DNA of 64,000 nt from Chelonoidis abingdonii (GCF_003597395.2 NC_133771.1:53576745-53640744); one strand, 5' to 3'. Counted from the first letter of the stretch, positions 48,718 to 62,250 are shown. Program-made: numbers and translations. The notes: generated from the letters alone by a model not told the origin.

Positions 48718-51261
48718 CTGCGTGAAGAATGGAAGGTTTTGATTTTCACAGTTCTCACGTGTATTCTTACACAAAGTTTTTATTTCAAATGTGTTTGCCT
48801 AATTAAAATGAAGAAACATTCAGATGCAAATCCCCATTGCAAACTTCAAGACAGAACATTTGTGTTTGATTCTAGCTCTCCCACTGAAACACGGTATTAC
48901 ATTTGACAGGCTTCTTGGATAATATTTAAAAAACAAAACAAATGTCACTGATTTTGAGGTGCTTTCAGTTTATGGGCACCCATCATGAAACATGTTTGAA
49001 CTCATTTCAGAAGTGCTGAACATCCAGATTTCCCAGGGACTTCAATCGTCAGTGAAGGAGCTCAACACCTCAGAAAGGAGTCAAAGGTATCTCAAACTGC
49101 ACATGTAAAAACTGAGGAACCACAAAATAGTGGATTGTTTTGAAAACTCCTCTATTTACCCAGCTGTAAAATATCATAATACTTCTCTATCTAAAACAAT
49201 ATTAAATAATTAATATCTGAAAAGTGTTCAGACTTGTAAATGAACATTGTTATACAAATCAAATAGTACATATTATGAGTGTATTCAATAATCCAGGAGA
49301 GTGAAATATTTTAGTATTGTACATATTTCTAGATTTTATTAGTATTATTTGTGGAAACACATGAAGTTTGCACTGAATTATTTTAGAGTGGCGACATGGA
49401 AACCACAAAGACTGCAACTTGAATGAGCCAGAAGAATGGAAGGCAAGTCAGAAGATATGCATTAAATAGCAGGTGCTGTATAAATCTGAGTAGTAAACAA
49501 CACAGGATCCAAGCTGATAAGGTACATAGTGCCCTCCATTCCCACCAAAAGCAAAAGTGAGGGAATACAACACCTCAGAGGACCAGACTCTGAGTGCATC
49601 GTATTTTACTTGAAGTATCCCAGTTGATGCAACAACCTGCTACTGCTGACTCCAACAAACAAAGGAAGCTGCTGTTTCAAACCTCTCAGTTCCACCACAG
49701 CATCATCAGTGTTTTCAAGTGAATTGCTCTAGTTTTACTGATGATAGAAATTGTCCCCAGCCCTTTTGTTTGCTTGTTATTCTGTCATTTTGCTAGGATG
49801 AATGTCAGGAACTCCCCATTGTTGGCTGCCTTTGGAACATACTACAATCTGGCTCATGGAAGAATTAGATTCAAAGTACTGCATGCATGTAACTTATTTT
49901 TTTTAAGTGTGTGGATTATATTATTATTATTAATATTTTATAATATTTCTGTGTAGGTAGATTTCTAAATATAACTACCATAAATTATATTACTTCCGTC
50001 ACGTGGCTATTTCAACTGGGGAAACCAAAAGACAGTGAAATCCACAGTCTAACTTTAACAACACTTGAAATATAGTGATCCAGACCCTCAGCAGGTGTAA
50101 ACTGGCACAACTGATGTGTACCAGCGGTACTTTTGGTCAAGAGTTTTTAAAGTTGCTTCAGTAGGTAGCTATTCAAAGAAGTATAATAGGCTCTGTTCAA
50201 AAAAATATTGCATCAGTGTAGCCACTGACATTTGCACAACTACTGTCATTCTATTGCAGATCTGCCACAAAATATAATTTAAATCAGAACTCCTTTTCAA
50301 TTTAGTTCTTCTTTTAAAGCATTACATAATGGATAGGGAGTGGATTAGTAATATTTGTGTGTACTGCAAGAGCCACAAAAAAATAAAAAAATCAAGTGAG
50401 TATATCAGCTGTTTTAAGATATCACGGAGATAACCCTTGAGATTATAAGAAAACATTCCTTTTTTATTAAAAAAGTAACATCATATTCCGTGTCTTCTGT
50501 GTTAATAAAACAAGAATAACAACACTGTCCATTTATAAAATAGAAGTGATCCCATATGAAGCTTATATTTGGTTGTATTTTTCTGTTCAATCCCTTTCAA
50601 CACTCATTTGATTAAGGAGAAAATCACTTTTCATATTTATGTTTTCAGGATCATCAAATGTCATGAAATACTTGCAATAATATTTTATTTGCATTTTATT
50701 CAATAACAGTTCACTACATCTCTCAGAAGGCACCTATTTATGTGACCAAGACAAACCCAAATTGTGCTTCACTTGTAATAAAATTTAAAACAAAACAAAT
50801 GTAAATCAAACCTAATAACATATTTCCTGGTGGTTTAAAAGGCAAAACCTTTCCTACTTTCACTTTGAATTTTTGCCATATTTCTGATTTTGCACCTGTC
50901 AGATCCTTTCCATCATTCACACTAAACACTCAAAAGCCTTTGGTATCATGAAGAAACAATGTTCTTGAGCGTATTTGTGGAAAACCAGAAAATTTGGTCT
51001 GGATTGATGTGTTAGAATGGTTTCCCCTCAACAAGATAATAAAAACTATATCAATATATGTCCTATAGGGGATATGTCATCATTTTCACCCAGGGAATAA
51101 ATTTAAGTGATAAAATAGCATATTCCTTACCAAAAAAACCCCCACATTTTTCTGATGTAAAAGTGAATCATTTGGGTGACTGGTCAATATTTTGCAAAAA
51201 GTCTGTTAGAGATTTTTGTGTTCCTGTTTGGTTTTGGTTTATTATGATTATTGTTATGCTG
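48718..51261. other. Intronic DNA upstream of the first EGF exon, no feature recognised
   Basis: No exon or transposon termini recognised over 2.5 kb. Confidence 0.4.
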
Positions 51262-51442
51262 ATGTAACCCACACATCTCCTGAGTGTGGTGTTTTGCCCC
51301 TTCTAGTGGCACTGGACCACTTAGAGATTAATGAGTCTGCTCTACAGCTTAGCAAAGGGCCATGTAGAGGCTCATGGACTAAACTCCAGAGATACCAGGT
51401 TTGATCCCGCTTGCTGACGACTGGGGTCTGTCGGTGTTACAC
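51262..51442 (+). mobile_element. tRNA-derived SINE, decayed copy
   Basis: Shares with the 4770-4955 copy, in opposite orientation, the blocks AGTGGCACTGG, AGAGGCTCATGGACTAAACTC, a B box GGTTTGATCCC (51398-51408) and a GTCTGTCGGTGTTAC end. The A box is degraded. Confidence 0.6.
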
Positions 51443-53499
51443 AGATTCAAAAGCTCTATATGTAAACACAAGGAGGTGAAAGAGCCCCAGACAAGTGATA
51501 GAATAAGGACTACATTTATTCCAAGATGGAGCCAGAAGGAAGCCTCAGTAAAGATAGGATATCAACAAAAAAAGTTTTAAATAATGCCACCCACCCACAT
51601 CAATGGACGAGGGAAATTAATGGAGCAGGCAGTGAAATGGGACAGTCACAGTGGCAAGGGAGGGAGATTCTCACCAAGAGATAATAGGAAGCTCCCCACT
51701 GGCGCTTGTGGTCATATGGGGACAGAAGTGTTGATCAGCCAGCATTTCCCAGCTCCCAAGGGTTAGCCCAGGGTAGGGGCCATGTGAAGCATCTTTTGGC
51801 TCCGTTCTAGCAACCCACCATACTCACCCAAGCTATGAATGGGAACCTGGCCTGACAGAAGCTGGGAGTCTAGCTGATCACCTGGTTAGGAGGGCAGGAA
51901 GGATTTTTTTCTCCCTTGGGCCAATTGGCAGAGGACCAGGGAATTTTTTGCCTTCCTTGAAGCATCTGCAAGCCACAGTGGGTTAAAGTATGAACGCGCT
52001 TAGTACCTAACTGAGTTACTGGAGTGGAGTTTATTCATCACAACTTGCAGCAAGTTTCTAGGATAGTTAAGAGAATAAAATGAACAGTTTCCAGAAGTAA
52101 AAGACCTAGGATATTGGTTGGCCTTGGATTCCTGTGATAGGGTGAGACCTTGAGACCTTCGTAGGCTGAGGTCTGACCTTGTGTCTCTTACAGGCTGAGG
52201 TACCCTCCCTGCTGCACCCTCTGATCCCCTGTTGGGGATGAAGGGCAGCAGGCTAAGATACACAGATGAGTCCTGAGGGGGAAGGCTGAGGAGAGCTTCT
52301 TCCATGTTATGGGTTATAATGGCAAGGAGCTCTGTAATACCTGCACCGGAACTAATTAAATGTGTGGTATAGGAGGGAGAGAGGAAAGGGAGGGAGAAGG
52401 GGAGAGAGAGAGTGACCGCATGTGTGCAGGAGAGGGTAATGTCCCTCCCTTGTGTTAAAGTTTAACAAAAGTTGCAACCTTCTGCTTAATTCCAGACATA
52501 CATCAGTCCTCATTTTACCACTGTGTCCACGTCAATGAATTGGTAGCTTTCATTTGACCCACTTGGACATGGTTCAGGACTGATACGATTGGCAATGCCA
52601 TACTGAGATTTTCATGTTGCAGAATTAGGTTGACACTGATGTCTGTTGTGGAAATACTCAAGGGGAAAAATAGGGCTCAGGTAACAGTTTCCTTTTACTC
52701 TTCCTCTTGTGGGTTTAGAAGGATGCAAAAGAGGTAGGGAGTGAGCATTGCATGCAAGCAGATGCAAGAAATATACAAAGAAGAGAAGCTTCAGTAATAT
52801 AAAAGAGGCAAATCTTTTTCATGTTGTACTTGGGGTTCTTGCACAAATTATTTTGCCTTTGGCTATCCAAATGCAAAAACCACATTTCTCTCAGAAATTA
52901 AATTCTAATAGCACATCCATAGGCTATTGGAAATACAGTTGCTTAGGAGACAATGTGAGCAGGATAGGAGAAGCAGCCTCAACCCTGAAGTTGCTGTCCT
53001 CCTGACTGGCCCTGGTGAGCCACCCACTCATCCCAGAGATACCAACTCCTCTCAAGAGACTAGGAGGGTCACACTCTTTTTCCTACAAGAGAACAACAAC
53101 CTGCTGCCTGCCTGCTTGTCTAGAGTCAATTGGGCTGATAGCAAGACCCCAGTGCCTACAGGGCCTCAGTAGACAGTCTTGGGGGACTGGAATGGACTCT
53201 ACTTCTGAGTCCTGACATTGAGATTCACAGGAGGAACCAACCACACTTAACATAGAGGTGCTCTTATTATTTTCAAACTGGTGTGATCGATAATCTAACA
53301 TATGGAAGAGATCGCACACAAAGTAATTCAGAGAAAATGATACTTGTGTTTTGTAAATACTGCCAAATGAAATATGCATTCCAAAATCTACCAGGATGAC
53401 CAAACATATCTTTGCCTGCATGGAACATCCTGTAGATATTAAGCAATATTTCTTGAGTTAAAATGAAGGTCAAGATGATTAGTATGAGGTAGATGACAC
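51443..53499. other. Intronic DNA with a purine microsatellite
   Basis: GA-rich repeat at about 52376-52412. Otherwise nothing recognised; open frames at 53421-53083 (minus) and 52748-53215 (plus) have no domain. Confidence 0.4.
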
Positions 53500-55465
53500 T
53501 AACACTGTTTGCATTTGCAAAACATTTTCAACCCAGAAATAGTAGTTCTTCTGTGACATCACCATCTGGAAGTGTTGTACACTCAAGTTCAGCTCCTCAG
53601 TCATCAGGAGAACAACAGGCATCTCAACCAACTATATCTAAAAGATGTCAAAAATGAGTTCTTTTATAGCCACCTGAATATCAACAAAAAAATTGACCAA
53701 GCTCTCATAAGAGCGATACACATTTCTGGTACTCTATTATCAGTCACTGAAAACAGTTAGCAGGCAACATTTAAACTATTAAGACCATCACATCAGTGAC
53801 AGATCACACATTCTTTGAGTAAGTCTTTTCTACCGTCAGAATATGAATATGTAACTGTGCAAGGAAGAAAAAAATCAATGAAGCACTTTGGGAATATGTA
53901 CAGATAGGTGGACAAATGGGGAGAAAGAATCAAACTTCGAGCTAGCACCAAATTTGTTCACAAAAGCACTGAAACAGGAGAGAACAGATGTGCTGCAAAG
54001 TATATTACTAGCAAAACGTATGAAGTACTAAAGAAGATTGGGAATAAGTAATCATTTGCTCTACTGATGATGCCAGTAATATGAAAGCAACTTGAGATTT
54101 CACAATGGACAAATATCCACATATTACTGCAAGAGGATGTCCTTCCCCCAGCCTGAACTTGCTTTGTAAAGATTTCATGAAGTTGGGCACACTGGAAAAC
54201 ATCTAGAAAACTACAGAATGTTATACCATCTCTCTAAACTATGCAGCTGCAGACTTTAAGAAAGTGGAAGAAAACCATGTCAAGAATAAAATGACAAACT
54301 TTCTGGAAAAACAAGATGTTTTGGGGTAGTGATGATATTTGAAAGGTTCTTAAAAAACAAAGAAACTCTTCAAGAAACAGGGATAATCAATTGGGTTACC
54401 TTATATCCTGTTTTGCCTGCAGACAGTCCCCTTTTAAAGACCTGTCCCAGGCATCCTAATTTGGTGGGGGGGAGGGCATTTGTCCCATTTGCTCTTGCCA
54501 ACTCACCATCAGATCAAGAGCAAATCGGACAAATGCCCAGTTTTACCAAAAAAGTTGGGTGTGCCCCCTTAGTGGGGTGAACAGGGACATTTTCTTTTTT
54601 GGAGGCGGAAGAGCAGCAACACCAGCCTAGTGTGGCAGGGCTCAGGCCAGCCCCTTGCATCAGAGGGGGCTCAGGTGAGCAGCTTGCACCAGCTCCACAT
54701 GAGGATGGAGATGAGCCCCATTTTCTCGTTGGGCAATATGGTCACTCTAATAATTGAAGATTAAAAGTGTATAGCACACTGTACTTGATAAGATATCTTT
54801 GGATTCACCTGCAGAATTCTCTGAAGATTCTAAAGTTAATTGCTCCTGCAGTCTCTGTATCTGAATCAGACAAAGCACTTTTATCACATATGGTCAAGAC
54901 AACTGGTTTTTGAGAACTGAAGTGCATCTCCACTCAGGTCAGGAAGAAGTAAAAGTGAAGGACTTTATTATAGATGAGAAGGGTTCTGCTGCAAAGCAAT
55001 ACATGCTGCCGCAAAAACCTCTTAGATCCAAGGTTCAAAGGTAGCAATGTTAATGATGATCGCATTGTTACAGAATTTCACTGGGTTTCTAAACAAACAA
55101 CGTACTTTGGACCCAATGGTGGAAAAATAGTTTCAACCCTTGCAGAATACAGAACCTCTTCAGGTATTTGATCCACTACTGCAATCTACCAAGCACATTG
55201 CTCCTATAGCATGGTGGCAAGGCCTTTGTATAATACAACCTCTGACTCCTCTAGCTTCTCATCTACTTCAGATTGCTCCATTTTCTGCAGCATATGAATC
55301 TAGTGAGTGTTTGGAAATAGCCCATTCCTTGATTGTATGTGTCTAACAGGTGAAAAAGTTGAAAGGTTGTTTCAATTTGTAAATATCCTCAGTTTAATGA
55401 AGTACATGAAGACCAAGTTCAGAATAAGAAGTTGTGGATCTTTCAGACACAGATTCTGATTAGAG
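53500..55465 (+). pseudogene. DUF659-type hAT transposase pseudogene
   Basis: Transposase blocks appear in order but in changing frames. A serine/glutamine-rich linker (SSSAPQSSGEQQASQPTIS-like) lies near 53580. RALIRAIHISGT is encoded near 53705, and DDASNMKAT, then MDKYPHITARGC and LNLLCKDFMKLGTLENI at 54070-54205 (the DUF659 catalytic-core region). NLLDPRFKGSNVNDDRI, with the conserved DPRFK motif, lies at 55012. A C-terminal stretch EKVERLFQF-like is near 55350. Numerous stops and a probable insertion at 54416-54750 disable it. It differs from the hAT at 34131. Confidence 0.7.
54416..54750. mobile_element. Probable MITE inserted in the hAT pseudogene
   Basis: Sequence unrelated to the surrounding transposase, with right end GGGCAATATGGTCACTCT resembling the AGGGTGACCA-type termini of hAT MITEs. 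It contains an internal inverted pair GGGCATTTGTCC / GGACAAATGCCC. The left end is uncertain. Confidence 0.45.
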
Positions 55466-57540
55466 AAGTCACAAGGAAAAAAAACTTGTGCTATGCTAGC
55501 ATTTCCAAGATTAATTTAGCAACTAAACTGTTTAAGTTATATTACACTTGTTTATAGGATGGCTGGTTTTGCCTACAATTATGATGCTATTTATGAAGAT
55601 AAAGCACTGTTAAAGAGTCTAATGTTTACCATAAACTAAATACTCAAACTTACTGTGACTCCTTAATATTGTGCTGTGTAAACTACATTACATCAGTATG
55701 GGATGTTGATTTTCTGGTCTTTTTCTCTAGAAAAGGGAGTTTTTTCTGTATCTGCATTATAACATCAGGTCTCTCTTTACATACTATTTCTGAGCCCTGT
55801 AGATATAACATTCATTCTAATTTACAAGCCAAAAATATTTGATGCTTTCTATTTTCAACATTTTTCATCCCCCCCATTTTAGTGATGTGACAACAGACAA
55901 AAAATACAGTTAAGTACCTTAGTGTGCAGCTGTAGCTCTAATAGTAGATATACTTATTTATCATTCAAAAGTAAAGAATTTATAATTATTCATTTCATAA
56001 ATATACCTATTAGTACTTTCTGTGTGCTAACAATTATACATAATTCATTTTTTATTCTTAATAAAGTTTAGTTTTGATAAGCAAGATATTTCATTGTTTC
56101 TGAAAATTTCCATTTTCCCTCAACATCTCCCACCCCCCTAAAAAAACCCTGGTGTTTTTTTCATGCCTTCAAAATTTCTAGAAATTTTATATGTCTTGCT
56201 CTGCTACAATGGGGATTCTCAAATATTTTCATAGTGTAGACCACAGCTTAATATAGAAAGCATTTCATGAATCAATAACCCTGTAATTTGTCACCATGGA
56301 AAAAAATCCCCCAACCACACATATCAGTGTGGCAAATACAGTTGCTTATATATGGATTTTAATGTGATTTAGCAGTTAGAAACAAATAATAGCCAACCAT
56401 CTGACCAGTAAACTCATGCTTTGCCAAGCACCAAAAAATGTTCTTTGAACTAATAGTGGTCACTGTACGAGAGTTTGAGAACTTCTGTGTGCCTCTGGAG
56501 GGCAGTATGTCATGGAGTGTAGCTGCTTTAGGACTCTGCTTCTGGCTCCTTCTAACTGTGCAGAGCCTTGACCTATAACAGCAACAGAAAAAGGGATTGA
56601 ACAAATTTCTGGGTATGAGGAGTGATGCCGCAGAGCTAGCATTCTCCCACTATCACTTTTACCTTCAAGGCTAGATTATCAGTTCTTGTTCTCCTTAACT
56701 GGGCCCTTTTTGATTTGTACAAGTTGATAATCCTGTGTCATAAAAAGTGAACTTTGACAGTAGAGAATTCAATTCATTTCCTTCTATTTCTGTTTCATGT
56801 TCACAGACATTTTGAGATTTTTTACTCTTACAAAGTAATAAATTTGACAGTGATGGCCCTTAACATAAAAGTGGTACAGTATCTCATAATGCAAAATTGC
56901 ATATTTAATTATTATTTCCTACTTCATTCTGCCCCATAGTGATTGGTTTGGGACCAGTGTTGTAGGTGTTGTGCATACAAAACCTTCACTAAGTCAATGG
57001 GAGTTGAATATGTGCAATGGATTGGAGGCTTAAACACTTGTGCTTTGCATTTTATACATTGCATGTGTCTTAATATTTTGCATTAAAAGAAAATTAAAAT
57101 TAAGTACTGAATGAGGTTGAAAACACAATCAACTTCATTGTACGATACAGGAATTCTGTAGTCCTCAGCTTTGGAGTGAAAAATATAGTAGAAAAATTAA
57201 GAATAATATCTGTCTTATTTGAACAGTATCTTATTGCAGTGATAGATTAAACCAGTCTTCTGTAGTTTGGAAAAAAATCAGCATTTACAGAATGCAGTGG
57301 TTGAGAAAGTAAACACTATGAAAATGAAATTCTGAGAGGCAAGGTAAATTACCGTTAATCCTTTACTATTAAATTATTCTAAACACACAAGCATTAGCAT
57401 AAATTGAGTTGCTCCCTAATTAGTGTAGAAGTCCTCCTGTAATTTATTGAAAACTGGGTGCTTTGAAGAGCATACCAGATTAACAGAGCAGTTAGCTACT
57501 TATCTTTTACAGGAATGATCACTTCTTCCTACTTTAGACG
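55466..57540. other. Intronic DNA, no feature recognised
   Basis: AT-rich, no exon or transposon termini recognised. Confidence 0.35.
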
Positions 57541-57558
57541 TCTAATTCTGCAACCAAT

Positions 57559-57795
57559 TTGTCCCAGGCATCTGCTATCACAGTGCTGAAGTGCAAAAAT
57601 CTGGTTTTAGAAATTGTTCCAAAACATCATGTTGACATTACAGATATTGAAAAATTCAGAGATGAGACTTCTTCTCAATGGAAGAAGGAGATCATTTTCC
57701 CCAAGACAATTTACGCTGGCTTCCTAAGTGGCAAATATGTTAAGGTTTTGTTATCTGTGTCTGATTGCTTTGCAGAACTGCTCCAACAAATCTGA
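57559..57795 (+). other. Unassigned 78-codon open frame
   Basis: Opens MSQASAITVLKC and includes FRDETSSQWKKEIIFPKT and a C-terminal SDCFAELLQQI. Composition is more protein-like than most chance frames here, but I recognise no domain, see no clear splice sites, and the frame runs opposite to the EGF gene. Chance or an old transposon fragment are both more likely than a gene. Confidence 0.2.
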
Positions 57796-58859
57796 TTGAG
57801 CTGCTGTCTAGATAAATCTCATCTGCTTCAGATTGTTGAATGAATGTTCAAAAGGTTAGATTGTTAAAGACTCGTAGGAGAGCCTTCTATTTTATGGAAT
57901 ATGCTGACTCCTCAGGAGGTGCTTAGAAAATCCCCACTTCTTAGGAGAGGGGGAAGGAAGGGACATACAATAATTTGGTTTCAGTGCACCTCCTCTTTCA
58001 AGTGCGTGTTACATTATGTTTACTGATGTTTAATAAACATTATTTCTCTTGGCTATTATTCCATTTTTACATATTGCTGTTTTCCAGTAAATTACAGATG
58101 GGGTAACTCACTTCAACAGAGCATATTTGAAATTCAGAACAGAACTCAAACTTTGCCATTCACAGTGTTACAACCTGGAATTTTGTGAATTCTTATCTGC
58201 TGCTCACAGCAACTTCAAGCTTACACAAAGGTCTTCATTTTTTCTTGCTGTGTATGGTGGAGGGGCGGGAAAGAATCTCCTGATCCCAGGGAGCAAAAGG
58301 GCACTCTTCTTTGGTTAGGGGTGAGAGAATATCCTCTGCCATGTCAGTTCACTTCATAGGCCCTTGTCAGAAAGTGGCCCAGAAAGGTCAAAGACACTAG
58401 CACATCTGCCTTCTATGCCAAATAATGGGCAGAAGAAGGGCACTAGCAGCTTACCCCTTTCTGTGAAATTCCTTAGAAGTCTGCAGCACTGTTCCTATGA
58501 AAAATGGAGAAGAAATTCCCTTTAGTGTACCAGACTATTAGGAAACTTACTCAGCCTCGTGGAAATCATACCTTGCTTATGGGAAACCCCGCTTTTGGAA
58601 TGGGACCCTCCTCAGCTAGGACTGAGGTGTTCCTTCATAGCACAGATTTATTCTGCCCCATACCACTGGAAGACACAGCACAGTGGGAACAAGAGTCATA
58701 TGGTTGCTCAATGTGGATTGGCCAGTCCATCTCCTGCAGAAGACCCACTCTTTGGATTGGTGAGATTGCCAGCCCTTACAAAAACAGAAGATGGGAAAGG
58801 AGGCAGCTTGTTGCCTCCAGATAACTGTGGAGGGAGCGAAAGGGCCTCTTACCCCAAAA

Positions 58860-59690
58860 TATGTCAGTGATAAAAGAGGGGTTAGAAGTACAAAACAAAA
58901 TAAGATTCATGTTGGAAATTCAGTATGCAAGCTAAGGAGTTTATGGGAAAATCATTCACACACAAATAGTCAATTACTAAGGATAACAGTGAAGAATAAG
59001 TTACCCCAGAGTATGCCATACAATTTAGTAGTGAAACAGGCTAATGCAAATTTAGGCTGCATACGCAGAGGCATCCTGTTACAGACCTAGGGGTAATTGC
59101 ATGTTTGGCAGAAGAATCATACCCAACGCATCTGGACTAATGCATTGAGTTCTGTTCAATTTATTATCAGAACAATAAAGTGGGTGAGGTAATAGCTTTT
59201 ATCAGACCATCTTCTGTTGGTGAGAGACACAAACTTTTGAGCTGGGACCAACATGACCATAACAACTTATTACCAAAATGATATTTACAAATTGCTCAGA
59301 ATTCAGAGAACAGCAACAAAAGTGATCAAGAGTCTGAAGCACTTGATTTATGAGAACAAATGAAAAGCATGTCCTAAATGAATGTTAAGGAAGTTCAGGC
59401 TGGGGGCATAATATAGCCAATATTTGAACAGAGTGTGTGTAACTGGGGTTAAATAGAAAATATATACTGAATAAGGAAAAGAGATTCAACACAGATTAAT
59501 TATGCTTTTAAAATAATCTACAAAGGGATGAGGTAGAAATCCCATCATTTTATAGAAACCCCATATAAATTTAGACTAGATAAAACTTTAGGAATGTTTC
59601 CATGGGAGGAAAGAATTCTGCATTGTCAGGAAAATGGAATCAAAGACTAAACAGGTCTTTTCCATCTTTAATTTTGATATTTCTGTGAAT
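58860..59690 (+). mobile_element. Old CR1 fragment
   Basis: CR1 post-palm sequence: AACAGGCTAATGCAAATTTAG, then GGCTGCATACGCAGAGGCAT, AACAGCAACAAAAGTGATCA and CTGAAGCACTTGATTTATG. About 59165-59275 (GTGGGTGAGGTAATAGC ... GCTGGGACCAACATGACC) looks like a separate inserted repeat. Confidence 0.6.
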
Positions 59691-59699
59691 TTAAGGTGA

Positions 59700-60340
59700 A
59701 TTAAACACGTCCATGCTTCTAATTCTTCCAGACACCGAAGTACATTACATTAGTATTTTCTATTTTTTGGAGTGTTCTTGAGCTAGCAGGCAGCAGTGAA
59801 TCTTTGGCACAGGTCATTGCAATACTACACAGCCACCCGGTTAACAAAGGTGAAGTCTTGCATTTATGAAAGTGTACTTTATAGTGCAATGAAAAAATAT
59901 TAGCAAGGAGTGAATCCTTTGTGAAAACAAATGAATTTTGTTCAAGCCATAATGATTATTTTTCATTTAGACAACTTTAATTTTGCTCAAATACTTTTCA
60001 CCTTTTCATTTTTTTTGTTTGTTTACTGTATATGCTAAAATACTGGGGGACATATCTTCAGATACTGTAAATTGGCATAGCTCCATTGATGCTAATGGAG
60101 ACATGCCAATTTATGGTAGCTGAAGCACTGATTTTTTAAGGGTTAGACAGACTTGAATGTACAAAGCACTCTGACCCAAAATAAATGCACTGAGATTCAT
60201 CAGCATGAAGAGTTAAAATTAAAGCAGTGAAAGGGCAATCATTATATAATCAGCCAAAATAAAGTGAAATAACAGTGTCTACACCAGCCTTTCCATTGAT
60301 TTTATGTCTTCTAGTAAACATTTATTTTGGAGTTGTGCAT
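59700..60340. other. No feature recognised
   Basis: AT-rich interval. A short inverted pair (AATTGGCATAGCTCCATTG / CTAATGGAGACATGCCAATT) at about 60070-60114 forms a hairpin that may be part of a small MITE. Confidence 0.35.
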
Positions 60341-60537
60341 AAGGCCTTATTTACACAAACTTATATAAGTTTCCTGGGAAAAAAAAAAAGGTGCTATACC
60401 AGCAAAAAGTGCATAACTGCATTAGCAGTAAGTAGGGCTTTTGCTGATATATAGATGTGTGGGGTTTTTAAATTACAACCTTAAGCAACATTATTACACT
60501 TGCAAGAATTTTTAGTGTAGATCTGGCCTTCAACTAA
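60341..60537. mobile_element. Small MITE
   Basis: The left end AAGGCCTTATTTACAC and right end GTGTAGATCTGGCCTTC are imperfect inverted repeats around about 195 bp of AT-rich, non-coding sequence. Superfamily not determined. Confidence 0.5.
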
Positions 60538-61496
60538 ATTACAAAAAGACTAATGCTTCCAAAAATCAGAGAGTTTGAAAAGCTAGTATTTTGAAAGTCA
60601 AATATTCAGGACGTAGTGAAGATTTCTGCGTTAAAACTCAGATTTAAAAATACTCCTCTCGCAGTCTGATGTGTTGTCATTTCTTTTTTGCCCCATGTTT
60701 CCTGACTCTCCCCTAGGGCCTTACTGAGCTCTCTTCCCCAAAGCAACCATCACAAACCGTCACACTCCTCTCAGGCTCCTTTCCTTTATTCGCTCGACAT
60801 GAACCGAGTCTCTTTATCCTTTCCACATGAAGCTCTGCTTCCCCAACTCCTTAGCTCACCTGCACCCTGAACTCCCTTCTCCAGTCTGTTTCCCACAGCT
60901 CCAGGGGGCCAGAGTCCTCTGCATCGCCACCTCTCCTCCTGCTTTGTGTCCCATCCCAGCTCTCTTCCGAATGCTCCTCCCTTCTATTCCCAACAGTACT
61001 TCCTTCATTGCTCTTTCCTCTTCAGGCAGGAGATAAAGTTGGGTGAGTGGGAAGAAGCAATATAGTTCCTCATACCATACTCCTTCCTAACACTCACCCT
61101 ATAATACAGCCGACATGCCCACTACCAAGGGAGGACATATCAGACTTTGGAGGATCTCAGCAAGCTGAAGACATGAGGGCTAGTATAGGGACTCCAAGGG
61201 CCTCTGTGAAGATGGTAGTGGAGGAATGGCGGGTGGAAAAAAGGTTGCTATCAGGATAAATTGAATCTCCAGCGCACAGATCCTTTGTTTCTCAAACTCA
61301 ACTCCATGCTCCTCGGGTCACTACTACTTCTCCTCATTATCCTCTTCACAGGAGTATGTTTTTCTTTCTTTGGTCTCACTGATCTCTTACTCCTACCTTA
61401 ATTATGGTTTTGTTCAGTGGCTTCCTCTCCTGGTCTCAAAAGGTATTTAGGAGCCTCTCCTTTAGTCCTTCAAACTGCCTGGATGCAACTAGAACA
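60538..61496. other. No feature recognised
   Basis: C/T-rich part at 60700-61000. Open frames at 60827 and 61047 have no domain. Confidence 0.35.
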
Positions 61497-62250
61497 GGAG
61501 TACTTGTGGCACCTTAGAGACTAACAAATTTATTTAAGCATAAGCTTTCGTGGGCTATAGCCCACTTCTTTGGGTGCATAGAATGAAACATATATTGAGG
61601 AGATATATATACACACAACAAAGAGCATGAAAAGGTGGGAGTTGTCTTACCAACCCTGAGAGGCCAATTAAGTAAGAGAAAAAACTTTTGAAGTGATAAT
61701 CAAGATAGCTCAGTACAAACAGTTTGATAAGAAGTGTGAGAATACTTACAAGGGGAGATGGATTCAATGTTTGTAATGATTCAGCTGTTCCATGTCCCTG
61801 TTTAAGCCTAAGTTGATTGTATCTAGTTTGCATACCAATTCCAGCTCAGCAGTTTCTCCTTGGAGTCTGTTTTTGAAGCTTTGCTGTTGCAAAATTGCCA
61901 CCCGCAGGTCTGTCATTGAATGACCAGACAGGTTAAGGTGTTCTTCTACTGGTTTTTGAGTGTTATGATTCCTGATGTCAGATTTGTGTCCATTAACTCT
62001 TTTGCATAGAGACTGTCCGGTTTGGCCAATGTACATGGCAGAAGGGCACTGCTGGCACATGGCATATATCACATTGGTAGATGTGCAGGTGAACGAGCCC
62101 CTGATGGCGTGGCTGATGTGATTAGGTCCTATGATGATGTCACTTGAATAGATATGTGGACAGAGTTGGCATCGGTAATGTTTTTGTTCAGTGATGTGTG
62201 GTTGCTGGTGAGTATTTGCTTCAGGTTAGGCGGTTGTCTGTAAGCAAGGA
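61497..62250 (-). mobile_element. Penelope-like element 3' part with GIY-YIG endonuclease
   Basis: Minus-strand frame 62072-61764 (102 codons) resembles the GIY-YIG endonuclease of Penelope-like retroelements: IYAMCQQCPSAMYIGQTGQS (the YIG half and following basic turn), then KRVNGHKSDI, a PVEEHLNLSGHSMTDLRV stretch with the conserved His, and GETAELELVCKLDTINLGLN. Downstream is a non-coding tail with AAGTGGGCTATAGCCCACG and TTTGTTAGTCTCTAAGGTGC, which I recognise as an abundant tail in turtle genomes. The RT domain is not present, so this is a 5'-truncated, probably inactive copy. The reading frame across the endonuclease is uninterrupted, suggesting it is fairly young. Confidence 0.75.
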
